Shown here piece by piece: positions 32,974 to 42,900 of a DNA stretch of 64,000 nucleotides. This DNA comes from Sphaerochaeta pleomorpha str. Grapes. Its GTDB lineage: Bacteria; Spirochaetota; Spirochaetia; Sphaerochaetales; Sphaerochaetaceae. Made by a program: the position numbers and the translations under genes. The stretch's first letter is position 1, and every line of letters begins with the position of its first letter. The stretch spans positions 2,294,001-2,358,000 of the forward strand of contig NC_016633.1 in NCBI RefSeq assembly GCF_000236685.1, written 5' to 3'. The notes beneath the pieces were generated by a model. It searched no databases. It was not told the origin of the DNA and saw only the letters and a program-made list of their open reading frames with translations.

Positions 32974-35487
32974 CTATTTTCTTTTTGCTGCATCCGCCAG
33001 GGCATTCTCATTTTCCAGGTCTTTTTGGACGGGACAAGGTTTGACATGCCAGATATCATTTGCATATTCGCTGATGGTTCTGTCACTCGAGAACTTTCCG
33101 CTTGCAGCAATATTGAGGATTGCCTTGCGATTCCAATCGTCTTTTTCTCCCGCATAGAGGTCTCTTGCCCGCTTATGGGTGTCTGCATACATGCGGAGGT
33201 CTGCAAAATGGAAATATTTGTCGCCATTATCAAAGAGGCTCTTTCTGAGCGGGTCAAAGATTCCCGGTTCATTCACATTGAAATATCCGCTGAGGAACAA
33301 GTCTACTGCCTTCTTGATTTCTGGATCCTTCATTATCCAGGCGTAGGGATTGTACGTATTTTTGAGGCCGGATATTTCTTCCTCTGTATGGCCGAATATG
33401 AACAGGTTCTCCTTACCTGCTTCCTGGGCAATCTCGATATTTGCTCCATCCATCGTCCCGATGGTCAAAGCGCCGTTACACATGAATTTCATGTTCCCTG
33501 TTCCTGAGGCTTCTGTTCCTGCTGTGGAAATCTGTTCGGACAGATTGGTGGCTGGAATGATTTTCTCTGCCATGGTCACACGGTAGTTTGGCATAAACTG
33601 GACAGAAAGAAGCTTGTTGACTTGGGTGTCTGCATTGATAACCTTTGCAAGGTTGTTGATGAACTTGATAATCAGTTTCGCATTCACATAGCCTGGGGCT
33701 GCCTTCCCTCCGAAGAGGAAGGTCATCGGAGCCATGTTCTTGGTAGCCTCGCCCCCGTTTTTAATGTCTGTGTAAATAAGGATAATATTCAAGGCATTCA
33801 AAAATTGTCTTTTATATTCATGGATGCGCTTTACCTGGACATCAAACATAGTGTCCGGATTGATATAGAGCCCACTGTCTTTTTTGAGAAAAGAAGCTGC
33901 TTCTATTTTGCATTGCCTTTTTATTTTGGCAAAGTCTTCGAGAAAAGCAGAATCCTTTGCAAAGGGAGCCAAGCGGGAAATCTGGCTATAGTCGGTAATC
34001 CATCCGTCCCCGATAGCTTCACTGATTTTTGCAGCCAAGGCAGGGTTTGCATCCAATAGCCAACGTCTTTGGGTAATACCATTTGTTTTATTGTTGAACT
34101 GGTTGGGATAAATTATGTTGAATTGCGGGAACATCGATGTTTTAAGTAGTTCCGAATGCAGTTCAGCAACTCCGTTTGTACTGTGGCTCCCGACTATTGC
34201 AAGATTAGCCATCCGTATCTGTTTGGGGTTGGCCTCTTCTATGATACTGACCTTGCCAAGCATTTCCGGCTGGAGGGGAAAAAATGACACCGCGGACTGA
34301 AGGAATCTATGGTTAATCTCAAAGATTATCTGCATATGCCGGGGAAGTATTTTCTGCATCATAGGCAACGACCATTTTTCCAAGGCTTCCGGCATCAACG
34401 TATGGTTCGTATATCCCATCATCTGATGGGTAATGTCCCAGGCTTCGTCCCAGCCTATATTCTCCTGATCGAGAAGGATTCTCATCATTTCCGGTACTGC
34501 GAGGGAAGGGTGCGTGTCATTCAGCTGGATAGCCGCGAAATCAGGGAAATGCTGCCAGGAAAGATTCTGCCGTTTGAACCTGCGAACAATATCTGCAAGT
34601 GAACAAGCTACAAAGAAATACTGTTGTTTGAGCCTGAGTTCTTTACCCATATAGAGGGTATCGTTTGGATAGAGTACTTGGCTGAGTGTCTCTGCGTTTA
34701 TTTTGGAACGCACGGATTCCGTGTAGTCACCATCATTGAATTCATGGAAATTGAATTCTTCCGGACTTTTTGCTGACCAGAGCCTGAGTGTGTTTACTGT
34801 TTTACATCCATACCCGATTATGGGGGTATCATAGGCTACACCGTTAACCAATTCAGAGCCGACCCATTTGAAATTGTCTCTCCCGTTTTCGTGTATGACC
34901 TGTACTTCGCCACCAAACTGTACAGGATATACAACATCAGGTCGGTGAATTTCCCAGGGGTTGCCATCCCTTAGCCAGTTGTCCGGTTGTTCGACTTGCC
35001 ATCCATTATTTATTTTTTGTCGGAAGATTCCGTAATTATAACGGATACCATACCCGTAGGCTGGAATTTCGAGCGTTGCCATGGAATCGAGGAAACAGGC
35101 GGCAAGCCTTCCGAGTCCTCCGTTTCCAAGTCCTGCATCCGGTTCCACATCGGCAAGTTCTTCCAGTGTATAGCCAAGACCTGCAAGAGCTTCCCTTACT
35201 TGCTTTTCAAGGCCTAGGTTAATGATATTGTTACTTGTTGCCCTGCCCATGAGGAATTCCAGGGAAAGGTAGTATACCCTTTTGACATTGTTTGCACGCT
35301 GGGTTTTTCTGCTCTTGTCCCATTGGTGGATGATTCTATCCCGTATGGTAAGTGCCAGTGCAGTATATCTACCTTCTTGGGTAGTATGATAAACATCAGC
35401 ATCTTCGCTATATTTTAAGTGTTCCGCGAAGTCCTGGGCAATGCTTTCAGCCGTATGTCCAAACCTGGTTCTTAATTCATTCTGCAT
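32974..35487 (-). CDS. glgP: Glycogen/maltodextrin phosphorylase
   Basis: An 837-residue GT35 enzyme that releases glucose 1-phosphate from alpha-1,4-glucans using phosphate and pyridoxal phosphate. The cofactor motif EASGTGNMKFMCNGALTIG contains the predicted Schiff-base Lys667. Other family blocks are GLGNGGLGRLAACFLDS (phosphate and glucan binding) and KTNGITQRRW. Length is typical. Whether it prefers glycogen or maltodextrin cannot be read from sequence. A GAGGAG site precedes the ATG and a good promoter lies 39 bases upstream; it is a single-gene unit with its own terminator. Confidence 0.96.
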   Translation of the reverse strand: MQNELRTRFGHTAESIAQDFAEHLKYSEDADVYHTTQEGRYTALALTIRDRIIHQWDKSRKTQRANNVKRVYYLSLEFLMGRATSNNIINLGLEKQVREALAGLGYTLEELADVEPDAGLGNGGLGRLAACFLDSMATLEIPAYGYGIRYNYGIFRQKINNGWQVEQPDNWLRDGNPWEIHRPDVVYPVQFGGEVQVIHENGRDNFKWVGSELVNGVAYDTPIIGYGCKTVNTLRLWSAKSPEEFNFHEFNDGDYTESVRSKINAETLSQVLYPNDTLYMGKELRLKQQYFFVACSLADIVRRFKRQNLSWQHFPDFAAIQLNDTHPSLAVPEMMRILLDQENIGWDEAWDITHQMMGYTNHTLMPEALEKWSLPMMQKILPRHMQIIFEINHRFLQSAVSFFPLQPEMLGKVSIIEEANPKQIRMANLAIVGSHSTNGVAELHSELLKTSMFPQFNIIYPNQFNNKTNGITQRRWLLDANPALAAKISEAIGDGWITDYSQISRLAPFAKDSAFLEDFAKIKRQCKIEAASFLKKDSGLYINPDTMFDVQVKRIHEYKRQFLNALNIILIYTDIKNGGEATKNMAPMTFLFGGKAAPGYVNAKLIIKFINNLAKVINADTQVNKLLSVQFMPNYRVTMAEKIIPATNLSEQISTAGTEASGTGNMKFMCNGALTIGTMDGANIEIAQEAGKENLFIFGHTEEEISGLKNTYNPYAWIMKDPEIKKAVDLFLSGYFNVNEPGIFDPLRKSLFDNGDKYFHFADLRMYADTHKRARDLYAGEKDDWNRKAILNIAASGKFSSDRTISEYANDIWHVKPCPVQKDLENENALADAAKRK

Positions 35488-35525
35488 GACTGGCTCCTCA
35501 AAGAAAGGTTATTTAAGCACTTAAA

Positions 35526-35554
35526 ACTATATACGATAGGATGGGTATGGGCAA
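35526..35554 (-). promoter_or_regulatory. Promoter of glgP
   Basis: On the minus strand TTGCCC and TATAGT are separated by 17 bases. A TTTAAG-CA-CTTAAA inverted repeat (35512-35525) follows immediately after the -10 element, where a bound repressor would block transcription. Confidence 0.6.
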
Positions 35555-35591
35555 TAAGTTGAAGTAATACTAAGAAAATACCCAACATATA

Positions 35592-35620
35592 TTGACAAAA
35601 AAGTCAGGCTCTGGTAAGTT
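35592..35620 (+). promoter_or_regulatory. Promoter of the tRNA-Thr-rpmG-tRNA-Trp-secE-nusG unit
   Basis: TTGACA (35592-35597), 17-base spacer, TAAGTT (35615-35620). It lies back to back with the glgP promoter and is probably the main entry into the long gene-expression cluster. Confidence 0.7.
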
Positions 35621-35676
35621 TGCTTCTGCATGTTACAGGGAACTGGCTGAGGCTTGTTTGATGTATTTTTGCAATT

Positions 35677-35749
35677 GCCCTTGTAGCTCAGTCGGTAGAG
35701 CACCACCATGGTAAGGTGGGGGTCAACGGTTCAAATCCGTTCGAGGGCT
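35677..35749 (+). tRNA. tRNA-Thr (GGT)
   Basis: A 73-base cloverleaf: acceptor arms GCCCTTG and CGAGGGC, anticodon stem CCACC/GGTGG around ATGGTAA (anticodon GGT, read as GGU, decoding ACC), T loop TTCAAAT, discriminator T. CCA is not encoded. The anticodon and U discriminator match the specifier and T-box core of the thrS leader at 4070-4367. Confidence 0.97.
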
Positions 35750-35811
35750 CTTTTTTTTTCTACGTCGCTTAGCGAATGAAGATACGGTGATTACTCATCG
35801 GGGAGCATGTA

Positions 35812-35991
35812 ATGGGTGAAGCAAAAAAGAAAGGTCCAGTAGAGAAGATTGCTCTGCAGTGTACCGAATGTAAGCAGAAGAACTATACTACAGAGAAAAA
35901 CCGCCGCAACACGCAAGGTAAGCTTGAACTGATGAAATTTTGTCCGTTCGAACGAAAACACACGTTGCATCGCGAAACAAAGATTAAATAA
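35812..35991 (+). CDS. rpmG: 50S ribosomal protein L33
   Basis: A 59-residue basic protein with the L33 pattern: [27 protein letters not shown] and [11 protein letters not shown]. One CxxC pair is kept (Cys17, Cys20), and only a single Cys (44) in the second half, so a full four-Cys zinc site is not present. It lies between two tRNA genes ahead of secE, as in many bacteria. A GGGGAG site precedes the ATG. Confidence 0.95.
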   Translation: MGEAKKKGPVEKIALQCTECKQKNYTTEKNRRNTQGKLELMKFCPFERKHTLHRETKIK

Positions 35992-36024
35992 GTCCGCAAG
36001 GACTGTTTTTATCGAGAAGCAAAT

Positions 36025-36097
36025 AGGCCAGTAGCTCCAATGGTAGAGCGCTGGTCTCCAAAACCGGATGTTGAGGGTTCGAGTCCTTCCTGGCCTG
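36025..36097 (+). tRNA. tRNA-Trp (CCA)
   Basis: A 73-base cloverleaf: acceptor arms AGGCCAG and CTGGCCT, anticodon stem CTGGT/ACCGG around CTCCAAA (anticodon CCA), T loop TTCGAGT, discriminator G as required by tryptophanyl-tRNA synthetase. It lies between rpmG and secE. Confidence 0.97.
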
Positions 36098-36133
36098 TCT
36101 GCTTCTTGATTTTTTTTCCAAAGGAGACTTTAC

Positions 36134-36313
36134 ATGAAGAAACTTGTCAAGTATATCAAGGAATCGCGTCTAGAACTGAAAAAGGTTGTCTGGCCTTCCC
36201 GTGAGTCTGTAATCTCTTCCACTAAGGTCGTATTGGTTTCTACCGCTCTTGTGGCCGTTTTTCTTTGGCTGGTTGACTTTATCCTTCTTAAAGGTATATT
36301 ATTGATTTTCTAG
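36134..36313 (+). CDS. secE: Preprotein translocase subunit SecE
   Basis: A 59-residue protein with the short bacterial SecE form: an amphipathic N-terminal helix with the conserved ELKKVVWPSR motif, then one membrane helix (about residues 30-55, VVLVSTALVAVFLWLVDFILL). It clamps the two halves of SecY, which is encoded at 58833. AAGGAG precedes the ATG by 8 bases. nusG follows after 9 bases. Confidence 0.96.
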   Translation: MKKLVKYIKESRLELKKVVWPSRESVISSTKVVLVSTALVAVFLWLVDFILLKGILLIF

Positions 36314-36322
36314 GATGGTGTC

Positions 36323-36883
36323 ATGGCAAAGGGCTGGTACGTAGTACACACATATTCCGGTTACGAACAGAAAATTGAACGCATCATTAATAAGATGCGC
36401 GAGACCGATACAGATTTCAGTATGGTTTGTACCGATGTTAAAGTTCCGTTCGAAACGGTAGTTGAGGTCAAGGATGGAGTCAAACGCGATGTAAAGCGGA
36501 AGATCCTCCCTGGCTATATTCTTGTCGAACTCGACCTGCCGGAAAACAGTTGGAAAACCTGGTGTTCGCAGATTAAGAGAATTCAGGGCGTTACAGGTTT
36601 TGTAACTCCCACGGACGGCATTATGCCACAAGCTCTTTCTTCTTATGAAGTAAAGGGTATTTTTCAGAAAACGGGCGATTTGCCTGCTGAAAAGGTTTTC
36701 AAACCAAAACAGACTTTCTCCGTCGGGGAACAAGTTCGTATTATTGAAGGCCCCTTCGATTCCTTTACCGGTGTTATTGAGGAAGTGAATCTCGAAAAGG
36801 CGCGCATGAGAGTGAGCGTTGGGATTTTCGGACGTTCCACTCCGGTTGAAGTTGATTTTCTTCAGGTAGAAAAAATTATCTAA
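36323..36883 (+). CDS. nusG: Transcription elongation/antitermination factor NusG
   Basis: A 186-residue protein with an N-terminal NGN domain that binds RNA polymerase (WYVVHTYSGYEQKIERII; PGYILVEL) and a C-terminal KOW domain (VGEQVRIIEGPFDSFTGVIEEV) that links to ribosome protein S10 or Rho. The start at 36323 was preferred to the ATG at 36314 (in a different sense of spacing, GTG TCA follows it) because it begins the conserved MAKGWYVVHTYSG. It is slightly longer than the average bacterial NusG. secE-nusG-rplK is the standard order. Confidence 0.97.
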   Translation: MAKGWYVVHTYSGYEQKIERIINKMRETDTDFSMVCTDVKVPFETVVEVKDGVKRDVKRKILPGYILVELDLPENSWKTWCSQIKRIQGVTGFVTPTDGIMPQALSSYEVKGIFQKTGDLPAEKVFKPKQTFSVGEQVRIIEGPFDSFTGVIEEVNLEKARMRVSVGIFGRSTPVEVDFLQVEKII

Positions 36884-37064
36884 CGTTGTATGTGATGAAG
36901 CATGTTAGGTTGTAGTTTGTTTTTTTACATTTCGTCTCATTTTGTACGTGCATTACTCCCTCAGAAATGAGGTGGGAGCCTGATCGTATGACAGGCGTTA
37001 TAACCAGCGCGAACCCGGAATATCAGCCATCTCAGGCAGGGTCCTCGCGTCTAAGGAGAGAAAC
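36884..37064 (+). promoter_or_regulatory. Structured leader of the rplK operon
   Basis: This 181-base gap has no ORF but three hairpins: CCTCA/TGAGG with a GAAA tetraloop (36959-36972) inside a larger CTCCC/GGGAG stem; GCCTG/CAGGC (36978-36996); and a long one with CGCGA near 37012 pairing TCGCG just before the ribosome binding site. In many bacteria L1 represses this operon by binding the leader, so this is a plausible regulatory RNA; the L1 site itself was not identified. Confidence 0.45.
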
Positions 37065-37496
37065 ATGGCAAAGAAAAAGGTAACTGCAGTAGTTAAGTTG
37101 CAGTGTCCTGCACAGAAGGCTACGCCGGCACCACCTATTGGTCCCGCACTTGGCCCTCATGGTGTTAGTGCCCCTAAGTTTGTCCAAGAGTTCAACGAGA
37201 AGACAAAAAGTTATGAACCAGGACTTATTTTACCAGTAATCATCACCGTTTATGCGGACAAGAGCTTCACATTTATTTTGAAGACTCCCCCTGCCTCAGT
37301 CTTGATCAAAAAGGCTTTGGGCATTAAGACCGCAAGCGGCACTCCCAACAAAACCAAGGCTGGCAAGATTACTCAGGCTCAGCTTACCGAAATAGCAACG
37401 ATCAAATTGGAAGATCTCAATGCAAATGACATTGAAGCTGCCAAGAAAATCATTGCCGGCACAGCCCGCAGCATGGGCGTAGAGGTGGAGCAATAA
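37065..37496 (+). CDS. rplK: 50S ribosomal protein L11
   Basis: A 143-residue protein of the ribosome stalk base. The N-terminal domain has the proline-rich [14 protein letters not shown] switch region and the C-terminal domain (from about residue 75) binds the GTPase-associated centre of 23S rRNA ([16 protein letters not shown]). Full length. rplA starts one base after the stop, so L11 and L1 are translated together. Confidence 0.98.
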   Translation: MAKKKVTAVVKLQCPAQKATPAPPIGPALGPHGVSAPKFVQEFNEKTKSYEPGLILPVIITVYADKSFTFILKTPPASVLIKKALGIKTASGTPNKTKAGKITQAQLTEIATIKLEDLNANDIEAAKKIIAGTARSMGVEVEQ

Positions 37497-37497
37497 G

Positions 37498-38187
37498 ATG
37501 AAACACGGAAAGAATTATCGCGATTGTATTAAAAAGATTGACCGTGAGAAGTCCTACAGCTTCAATGAAGCGGCTGCCCTTGTTAAGGAAGTTGCCTTTG
37601 CAAAGTTTGACGAAACCGTCGAACTCTCTGTAAAGCTCTCCCTCAAGAAAAGCCAGAGTGTCCGTGACACTGTAGTTCTTCCCAACCAGTTCTCTGCCTT
37701 GAAGCGCGTACTCGTATTCGCCAAGGGTGAGAAAGCTCAGGAAGCCCGAGATAATGGTGCAGCCTTTGTTGGTGATGATGACCTCATCGAAAAAATCCGT
37801 GGTGGCTGGCTCGACTTTGATGTCGCCGTTGCTACCCCTGATATGATGAAGGACGTAGGTCGATTGGGTCCGATTCTTGGACGTAAAGGTTTGATGCCGA
37901 ACCCCAAGACCCAGACAGTTACTTTTGACCTGAAGGGAGCACTCGCCGAATTGACAAAGGGTCGTGTAGAGTTCCGCTCTGACAAGACTAACGTCGTTCA
38001 CCTTCCCATAGGTAAAGTTTCCATGGATGCAGCCAAGGTTTCAGAGAATGCCGTGGCAGTAGTCAAGGAAATCATCCGCAAAAAGCCTGCTGATGCAAAA
38101 GCTGACTTTATCGTAAGCGTAGCACTTTCCTCAACCATGGGTCCTGGTATCATGGTTTCAGTGAAAGATATGCTGGCTTCGGTATAA
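37498..38187 (+). CDS. rplA: 50S ribosomal protein L1
   Basis: A 229-residue protein of the mobile L1 stalk, which helps release deacylated tRNA. Conserved blocks: FDETVELSVKL, LPNQF (usually LPHG, so slightly altered), GPILGRKGLMPNPK and GRVEFRSDKTNVVHLPIGK. It usually also represses its own operon through the rplK leader. Confidence 0.98.
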   Translation: MKHGKNYRDCIKKIDREKSYSFNEAAALVKEVAFAKFDETVELSVKLSLKKSQSVRDTVVLPNQFSALKRVLVFAKGEKAQEARDNGAAFVGDDDLIEKIRGGWLDFDVAVATPDMMKDVGRLGPILGRKGLMPNPKTQTVTFDLKGALAELTKGRVEFRSDKTNVVHLPIGKVSMDAAKVSENAVAVVKEIIRKKPADAKADFIVSVALSSTMGPGIMVSVKDMLASV

Positions 38188-38202
38188 TAGGAGAAGTACA
38201 CC

Positions 38203-38736
38203 ATGGATTATAAGACTCATATTACACCCGCCAAGGAAGAAGCAGTAAAGGCTCTTAAGGATGAATTCACCCAGTACTCAGGGTATATCTTCACCGATTA
38301 CCGTGGAATGACTGTTGAGCAGATTACGACTTTGCGCAGAAACCTCCTTAAAAAGGACGCTGCTTACCGTGTAGTCAAGAATCGTTTTGCTAAAATTGCC
38401 CTTAGGCAGCTTGATAGCGAAGCCGATGACCAGCTTGTAGGACCTACTGCAATTGCTTTGGTCAAAGGTGATGCAGCCAATTTGGTCGCCAAGGATTTGT
38501 TCCAGGCTTCCAAGGATGGTTCCCCGATTCAGATCAAGGGTGCATTGATTGATGGAAAGTTTTTGAATCCTACCGAAGTAGAGGCTTTCAGTAAGCTTCC
38601 TACCAAGTTGGAATTGATTGCTTCCTTGATGGGAACCATGAAGGCTCCCGTGCAGAAGCTTGCAGCAACCATGCTTGCATTTATTGAAAAGAACGGTGGT
38701 GCAGTTGAAGCTGCCGCCCCCGCAGAAGAAAATTAA
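38203..38736 (+). CDS. rplJ: 50S ribosomal protein L10
   Basis: A 177-residue stalk protein: an rRNA-binding N-terminal half (YIFTDYRGMTVEQITTLRRNL; YRVVKNRFAKIAL) and a helical C-terminus that holds the L12 dimers. The tail ends in an Ala-rich acidic stretch. It starts 15 bases after rplA. A hairpin with arms CACAGTC (38738-38744) and GACTGTG (38770-38776) directly follows the stop and separates it from rplL. Confidence 0.98.
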   Translation: MDYKTHITPAKEEAVKALKDEFTQYSGYIFTDYRGMTVEQITTLRRNLLKKDAAYRVVKNRFAKIALRQLDSEADDQLVGPTAIALVKGDAANLVAKDLFQASKDGSPIQIKGALIDGKFLNPTEVEAFSKLPTKLELIASLMGTMKAPVQKLAATMLAFIEKNGGAVEAAAPAEEN

Positions 38737-38737
38737 A

Positions 38738-38776
38738 CACAGTCCTAGTCTTCACTCGTAACCTGCTATGACTGTG
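38738..38776 (+). promoter_or_regulatory. Hairpin between rplJ and rplL
   Basis: A perfect 7-bp stem (CACAGTC/GACTGTG) encloses 25 bases and lacks a T tract. It may be a processing or stability element that lets L12 be made in excess over L10, as ribosomes need four or more L12 per L10; this function is inferred. Confidence 0.45.
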
Positions 38777-38808
38777 CTGATAATATCTTTATATAAGGAG
38801 AAGATAAT

Positions 38809-39189
38809 ATGGCTACTAAAGAAGAAATTTTGGAATCTATCGCTCAAATGTCCGTCATGGAAGTCGCTGATTTGATCAAAATGATGGAGGCGAAGTTTGG
38901 TGTTACAGCTGCTGCTGCCGCTGTTGCCGCTGGTCCTGTTGAGGCTGCTGCCGTTGTTGAAGAGCCCACCGAATTCAACGTCATCCTCAAGGCTTGTGAT
39001 CCTACCAAAAAGATTGCAGCTATTAAGGAAGTTCGCGCTATCACCGGTCTTGGCTTGAAAGAAGCCAAAGAGTTGGTTGAAGCCGGCGACAAAGTGATCA
39101 AGGAAAGTGTAAGTAAGGCTGACGCTGCTTCCCTCAAGGAAAAGCTCGAGGCTGCAAGTTGCACCGTTGAGATTAAGCCTGTTGACTAG
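38809..39189 (+). CDS. rplL: 50S ribosomal protein L7/L12
   Basis: A 126-residue protein: N-terminal dimerisation helices (1-32), an Ala/Val-rich hinge ([20 protein letters not shown], about 35-55) and the C-terminal domain with [24 protein letters not shown] that recruits GTPase factors. A TAAGGAGAAG site precedes the ATG. Confidence 0.98.
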   Translation: MATKEEILESIAQMSVMEVADLIKMMEAKFGVTAAAAAVAAGPVEAAAVVEEPTEFNVILKACDPTKKIAAIKEVRAITGLGLKEAKELVEAGDKVIKESVSKADAASLKEKLEAASCTVEIKPVD

Positions 39190-39270
39190 GCTATTGAAAG
39201 GGGATTGGCCCTTCAAGGGTCTTTCCCCTGCACTTGTTTTTTGCAAGCGGGTGTAAGCCCGACTGACTGA

Positions 39271-39293
39271 GCCACCGGATAGACGCCGGTGGC
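39271..39293 (+). promoter_or_regulatory. Hairpin in the rplL-rpoB gap (possible attenuator or processing site)
   Basis: GCCACCGG and CCGGTGGC form a strong 8-bp stem with a 7-base loop and TGTTGTGTC after it. A second stem, AGGGGA/TCCCCT, lies near 39197-39230. In E. coli an attenuator at this place reduces rpoBC transcription relative to the stalk genes; the position here is equivalent, but the T tract is poor. Confidence 0.5.
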
Positions 39294-39366
39294 CTGTTGT
39301 GTCTTTCGTTTCCTCCTGTCGATGGAGGATTCTGTCTGTTTCTCAAATGACTCTGGAGGGTACACG

Positions 39367-42300
39367 ATGGTTGCCAAAGGCAAATCCATAACACGCACGT
39401 ACATCGGTTCTGATTTCCAAGAAGTCTGTGAACTGCCCAACCTCATCGGGATCCAGCTTGATTCCTATGAGAGATTCCTACAACTTGAACGTTTCAAGAA
39501 GAATCTTGAACCCGATGCTTCGTTTGGCTTGGAGGAAGTGTTCCAGTCAACGTTTCCAATTGATAGTCCTAATGGTGAGATGCGTCTTGCATACAAAGGC
39601 TATACGATTGACTTTAACAATATCAAGTTTTCGGAAACCGAATGTAAAAAGAAGGGCCGCTCCTACAGTGTGCCAATCAAGGTTACCATTAGTCTCGAAT
39701 TCTCTAATGGAGAAATGAGGGAAAAGGAAATCTTCTTTGGGGATATTCCCCTGATGACCGACCGTGGAACCTTTATCATCAATGGCGCAGAACGCGTTGT
39801 TGTCAGCCAGATTCACCGTTCGCCCGGTGTTATTTTCTCAAACGAAAAGGGTGTGTATTCTTCCAGGATCATTCCTTATCGTGGTTCTTGGCTGGAATTT
39901 GAAATTGATGATAAAAAACATCTTATTTTCACAAAAATCGATAGAAAGAAACGAATCCTTGGAACTTTGTTCCTTCGTGCTATCGGTCTTGATTCCCGTG
40001 AAAAGATCGTAGAACATTTCTATAAGAGTGAAACGATTGAACTCGCTGATGACAGCGATTTGAAGTCGAGTCTCGAAAACAGATATATCTACAAGGACGT
40101 CTATGCTGTTGTTGAGGGGGAGAATAAAAAAGTACTCCGCTCCGGTGACAAGCTTCATGCCCATGAAATCGATGAGCTTCTTGGTTTGAAAATCACTTCT
40201 CTGGAACTTATCAATATGAAGGGTGAATCTTCCCTGCATAGCGATATTATCCTGAACTGTTTTGAAATCGAGGATGCAAAATATACCCGTGAGGGTTTTG
40301 ATGAACCGACTAAAGAAGATGTGCTCAGTCCCATCTTCAGCGTCCTCATGCCCGGTGAGATGATTGCAATTGAACGCGCAGAGAGAGATCTGCCTGATAT
40401 GTTCTTCTCAAGCCGTCGCTATGACCTCGGTTCTGTTGGTCGTTATAAATTCAATAAGAAGTTTGGTTCAGGGACCGAAGAGGAAGAAGAGAATGCTTCA
40501 ACCGATTTGACCGTCCTGACCCCAAGCGACATAGTCAATACTATGGGTTTCCTTATCAAGGTATTCATCCGTGAGGAGAATGTCGATGATATCGACCATT
40601 TGGGTAACCGACGTGTTCGTTCTGTCGGGGAACTGTTGCAGAATGCACTTAAGAGTGCCTTTGCCAGAATGGAACGTATTGCCAAGGAAAGGATGAATCT
40701 CGAGACTGGTAGCGTAAAACCCCAGGATTTGATTTCCATCAAACCGATTGTAGCCGCTGTGAAGGAATTTTTTGGCAGTAGCCAACTTTCCCAGTTCATG
40801 GACCAGGTCAATCCTTTGGCTGAACTCACCCATAAAAGACGTTTGAATGCTTTGGGACCTGGTGGTCTTTCCCGAGACCGTGCCGGCTTTGAAGTGCGTG
40901 ACGTTCACTATACCCACTATGGACGTATTTGCCCTATCGAGACCCCTGAAGGACCGAACATCGGTTTGATCGTGTCTTTGGCAAACTACACCCGGGTAAA
41001 CCAGCATGGATTTCTTGAGACTCCTTACCGTAAAGTAATAAACGGCGTAGTTTCAAAACAGTACAGGTTCCTTGATGCCAACGATGAAGAGAAATATTTT
41101 ATCGCACAGGCTTCGGCCAGGCTGGATGCCGATGGTAATTTCCGTGAGAAAGAGGTTCCTGTAAGGAGAAGTGGTGACTATTCCACAAAACCCCCTACGG
41201 ATATCCGCTACATGGACGTTTCCCCAAAACAGGTTATCAGTGTCGCGGCTTCCTTGATTCCATTTCTCGAACACGATGACGCCAACCGTGCCCTCATGGG
41301 TTCAAACATGCAGCGCCAGGCAGTACCTTTGGTATTCCCTGAAACCCCGCGTGTAGGTACCGGTATGGAAGAAAAGACAGCGTATGATAGCGGTGTTTTG
41401 ATTAAGGCAAAACGCGCAGGTACTATCGAGTATGTATCTTCCGACAGGGTAATTATCAAGCCTGATCACAGTGAGATCGAAGGTGAGGTTGATTTCTACG
41501 ATGTGCAGAAGTTCCAGCGGACCAACCAGGATACCTGTTTCAACCAGAAGCCTCTGGTTAGTTATGGCCAGCATGTTGAAGAAGGCCAGGTTTTGGTTGA
41601 TGGACCTGCAACGCAGGATGCCGAACTTGCTCTCGGACGAAATATCTTGGTAGGATTCGTTCCTTGGAACGGATACAACTACGAAGATGCTGTCCTTATC
41701 AGTGAAAGGGTTGTAAGGGACGATATCTTTACCTCCATCCATATCAAGGAATTCTCTACGGATATCCGTGAGACTAAACTTGGACCGGAGAAATTGACCA
41801 GGGATATTCCCAATACCAGTGAAAAGATGCTTGAGCAGCTTGATGAAGATGGTATTGTGAGAATCGGGACAATGGTCCGCCCAGGCTCAATTCTTGTCGG
41901 AAAGGTAACCCCGAAGAGCGAAAGTGATACGACCCCTGAATTCAAGTTGTTGAACTCAATCTTCGGTGAAAAGGCCAAGGAAGTTCGTGATACCTCCCTG
42001 AAGGTTCCCCATGGAACGGAAGGTACGGTTATCGATATCCAGAGGCTTAAAAGAAGTAACAATGACGAGTTGCCACCCGGAGTCGAGGAAACTGTCAAGG
42101 TTCTTATTGCCACCAAACGTAAGTTGCGTCAAGGTGACAAGATGGCCGGTCGCCATGGTAACAAGGGTGTTGTAAGCCGGATTCTTCCAGAGGAAGATAT
42201 GCCTTACATGGAAGATGGTACCCCGCTTGATGTCTGTTTGAATCCGTTGGGCGTTCCTTCACGAATGAACATCGGTCAGTTGATGGAAACCCAGCTTGGT

Positions 42301-42885
42301 TGGGCAGCTGTCAAACTTGACCAATGGTATTCAACTCCGGTATTCCAGAGTGCGACTATGGCTCAGATTGAAGCAAAGATGGTTGAAGCAGGGCTTCCCG
42401 AGAACTCCAAGACGACGTTATATAACGGTCATACCGGTGTTCCTTTTGTAAATCCTGTATTCTGTGGGTATATTTATTACCTCAAGCTACACCACCTTGT
42501 CGACGATAAGATGCATGCTCGTTCTACCGGTCCTTATTCCCTGGTTACCCAGCAGCCTCTTGGCGGTAAGGCCCAGTTTGGCGGACAGAGACTCGGAGAA
42601 ATGGAAGTATGGGCCCTCGAGGCATATGGTGCTGCCAATACCTTGCAGGAATTGCTTACTATCAAGAGCGATGACATGAATGGCCGTGTTAAGATTTATG
42701 AAAGTATCGTCAAGGGAGAACCCGCAACCACTGCTGGAATGCCAGAGGCATTCAACGTATTGGTCCAGGAAATCCGTGGCCTTGCTTTGGATATGGCTGT
42801 GTACGATTCCAAGGGCAAGCAGGTTCCTTTGACGGAACGAGATGAAGAGTTGATCGCCAAGCAGTCGAAAGGCTCCCTCAACTAA
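39367..42885 (+). CDS. rpoB: RNA polymerase beta subunit
   Basis: An 1172-residue catalytic subunit. I chose the ATG at 39367 (after CTGGAGGG) over an in-frame ATG at 39289, whose 26 extra residues look non-conserved and would cover the hairpin at 39271. The rifampicin region reads [17 protein letters not shown] then [13 protein letters not shown]: residue Asn494 (codon 40846-40848) corresponds to E. coli Ser531, and Val replaces Asn518. Asn at 531 is the natural resistance residue of spirochaetes. Other catalytic blocks, such as [10 protein letters not shown] with its active-site Lys and [24 protein letters not shown] near the C-terminus, are intact. Confidence 0.98.
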   Translation: MVAKGKSITRTYIGSDFQEVCELPNLIGIQLDSYERFLQLERFKKNLEPDASFGLEEVFQSTFPIDSPNGEMRLAYKGYTIDFNNIKFSETECKKKGRSYSVPIKVTISLEFSNGEMREKEIFFGDIPLMTDRGTFIINGAERVVVSQIHRSPGVIFSNEKGVYSSRIIPYRGSWLEFEIDDKKHLIFTKIDRKKRILGTLFLRAIGLDSREKIVEHFYKSETIELADDSDLKSSLENRYIYKDVYAVVEGENKKVLRSGDKLHAHEIDELLGLKITSLELINMKGESSLHSDIILNCFEIEDAKYTREGFDEPTKEDVLSPIFSVLMPGEMIAIERAERDLPDMFFSSRRYDLGSVGRYKFNKKFGSGTEEEEENASTDLTVLTPSDIVNTMGFLIKVFIREENVDDIDHLGNRRVRSVGELLQNALKSAFARMERIAKERMNLETGSVKPQDLISIKPIVAAVKEFFGSSQLSQFMDQVNPLAELTHKRRLNALGPGGLSRDRAGFEVRDVHYTHYGRICPIETPEGPNIGLIVSLANYTRVNQHGFLETPYRKVINGVVSKQYRFLDANDEEKYFIAQASARLDADGNFREKEVPVRRSGDYSTKPPTDIRYMDVSPKQVISVAASLIPFLEHDDANRALMGSNMQRQAVPLVFPETPRVGTGMEEKTAYDSGVLIKAKRAGTIEYVSSDRVIIKPDHSEIEGEVDFYDVQKFQRTNQDTCFNQKPLVSYGQHVEEGQVLVDGPATQDAELALGRNILVGFVPWNGYNYEDAVLISERVVRDDIFTSIHIKEFSTDIRETKLGPEKLTRDIPNTSEKMLEQLDEDGIVRIGTMVRPGSILVGKVTPKSESDTTPEFKLLNSIFGEKAKEVRDTSLKVPHGTEGTVIDIQRLKRSNNDELPPGVEETVKVLIATKRKLRQGDKMAGRHGNKGVVSRILPEEDMPYMEDGTPLDVCLNPLGVPSRMNIGQLMETQLGWAAVKLDQWYSTPVFQSATMAQIEAKMVEAGLPENSKTTLYNGHTGVPFVNPVFCGYIYYLKLHHLVDDKMHARSTGPYSLVTQQPLGGKAQFGGQRLGEMEVWALEAYGAANTLQELLTIKSDDMNGRVKIYESIVKGEPATTAGMPEAFNVLVQEIRGLALDMAVYDSKGKQVPLTERDEELIAKQSKGSLN

Positions 42886-42900
42886 CCAGGAGAAGTACGG

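Noticed and set aside
39289-39366. N-terminal extension of rpoB by 26 residues
   Set aside because: The extension covers the rplL-rpoB hairpin, has no ribosome binding site and does not resemble RpoB; the ATG at 39367 follows CTGGAGGG.
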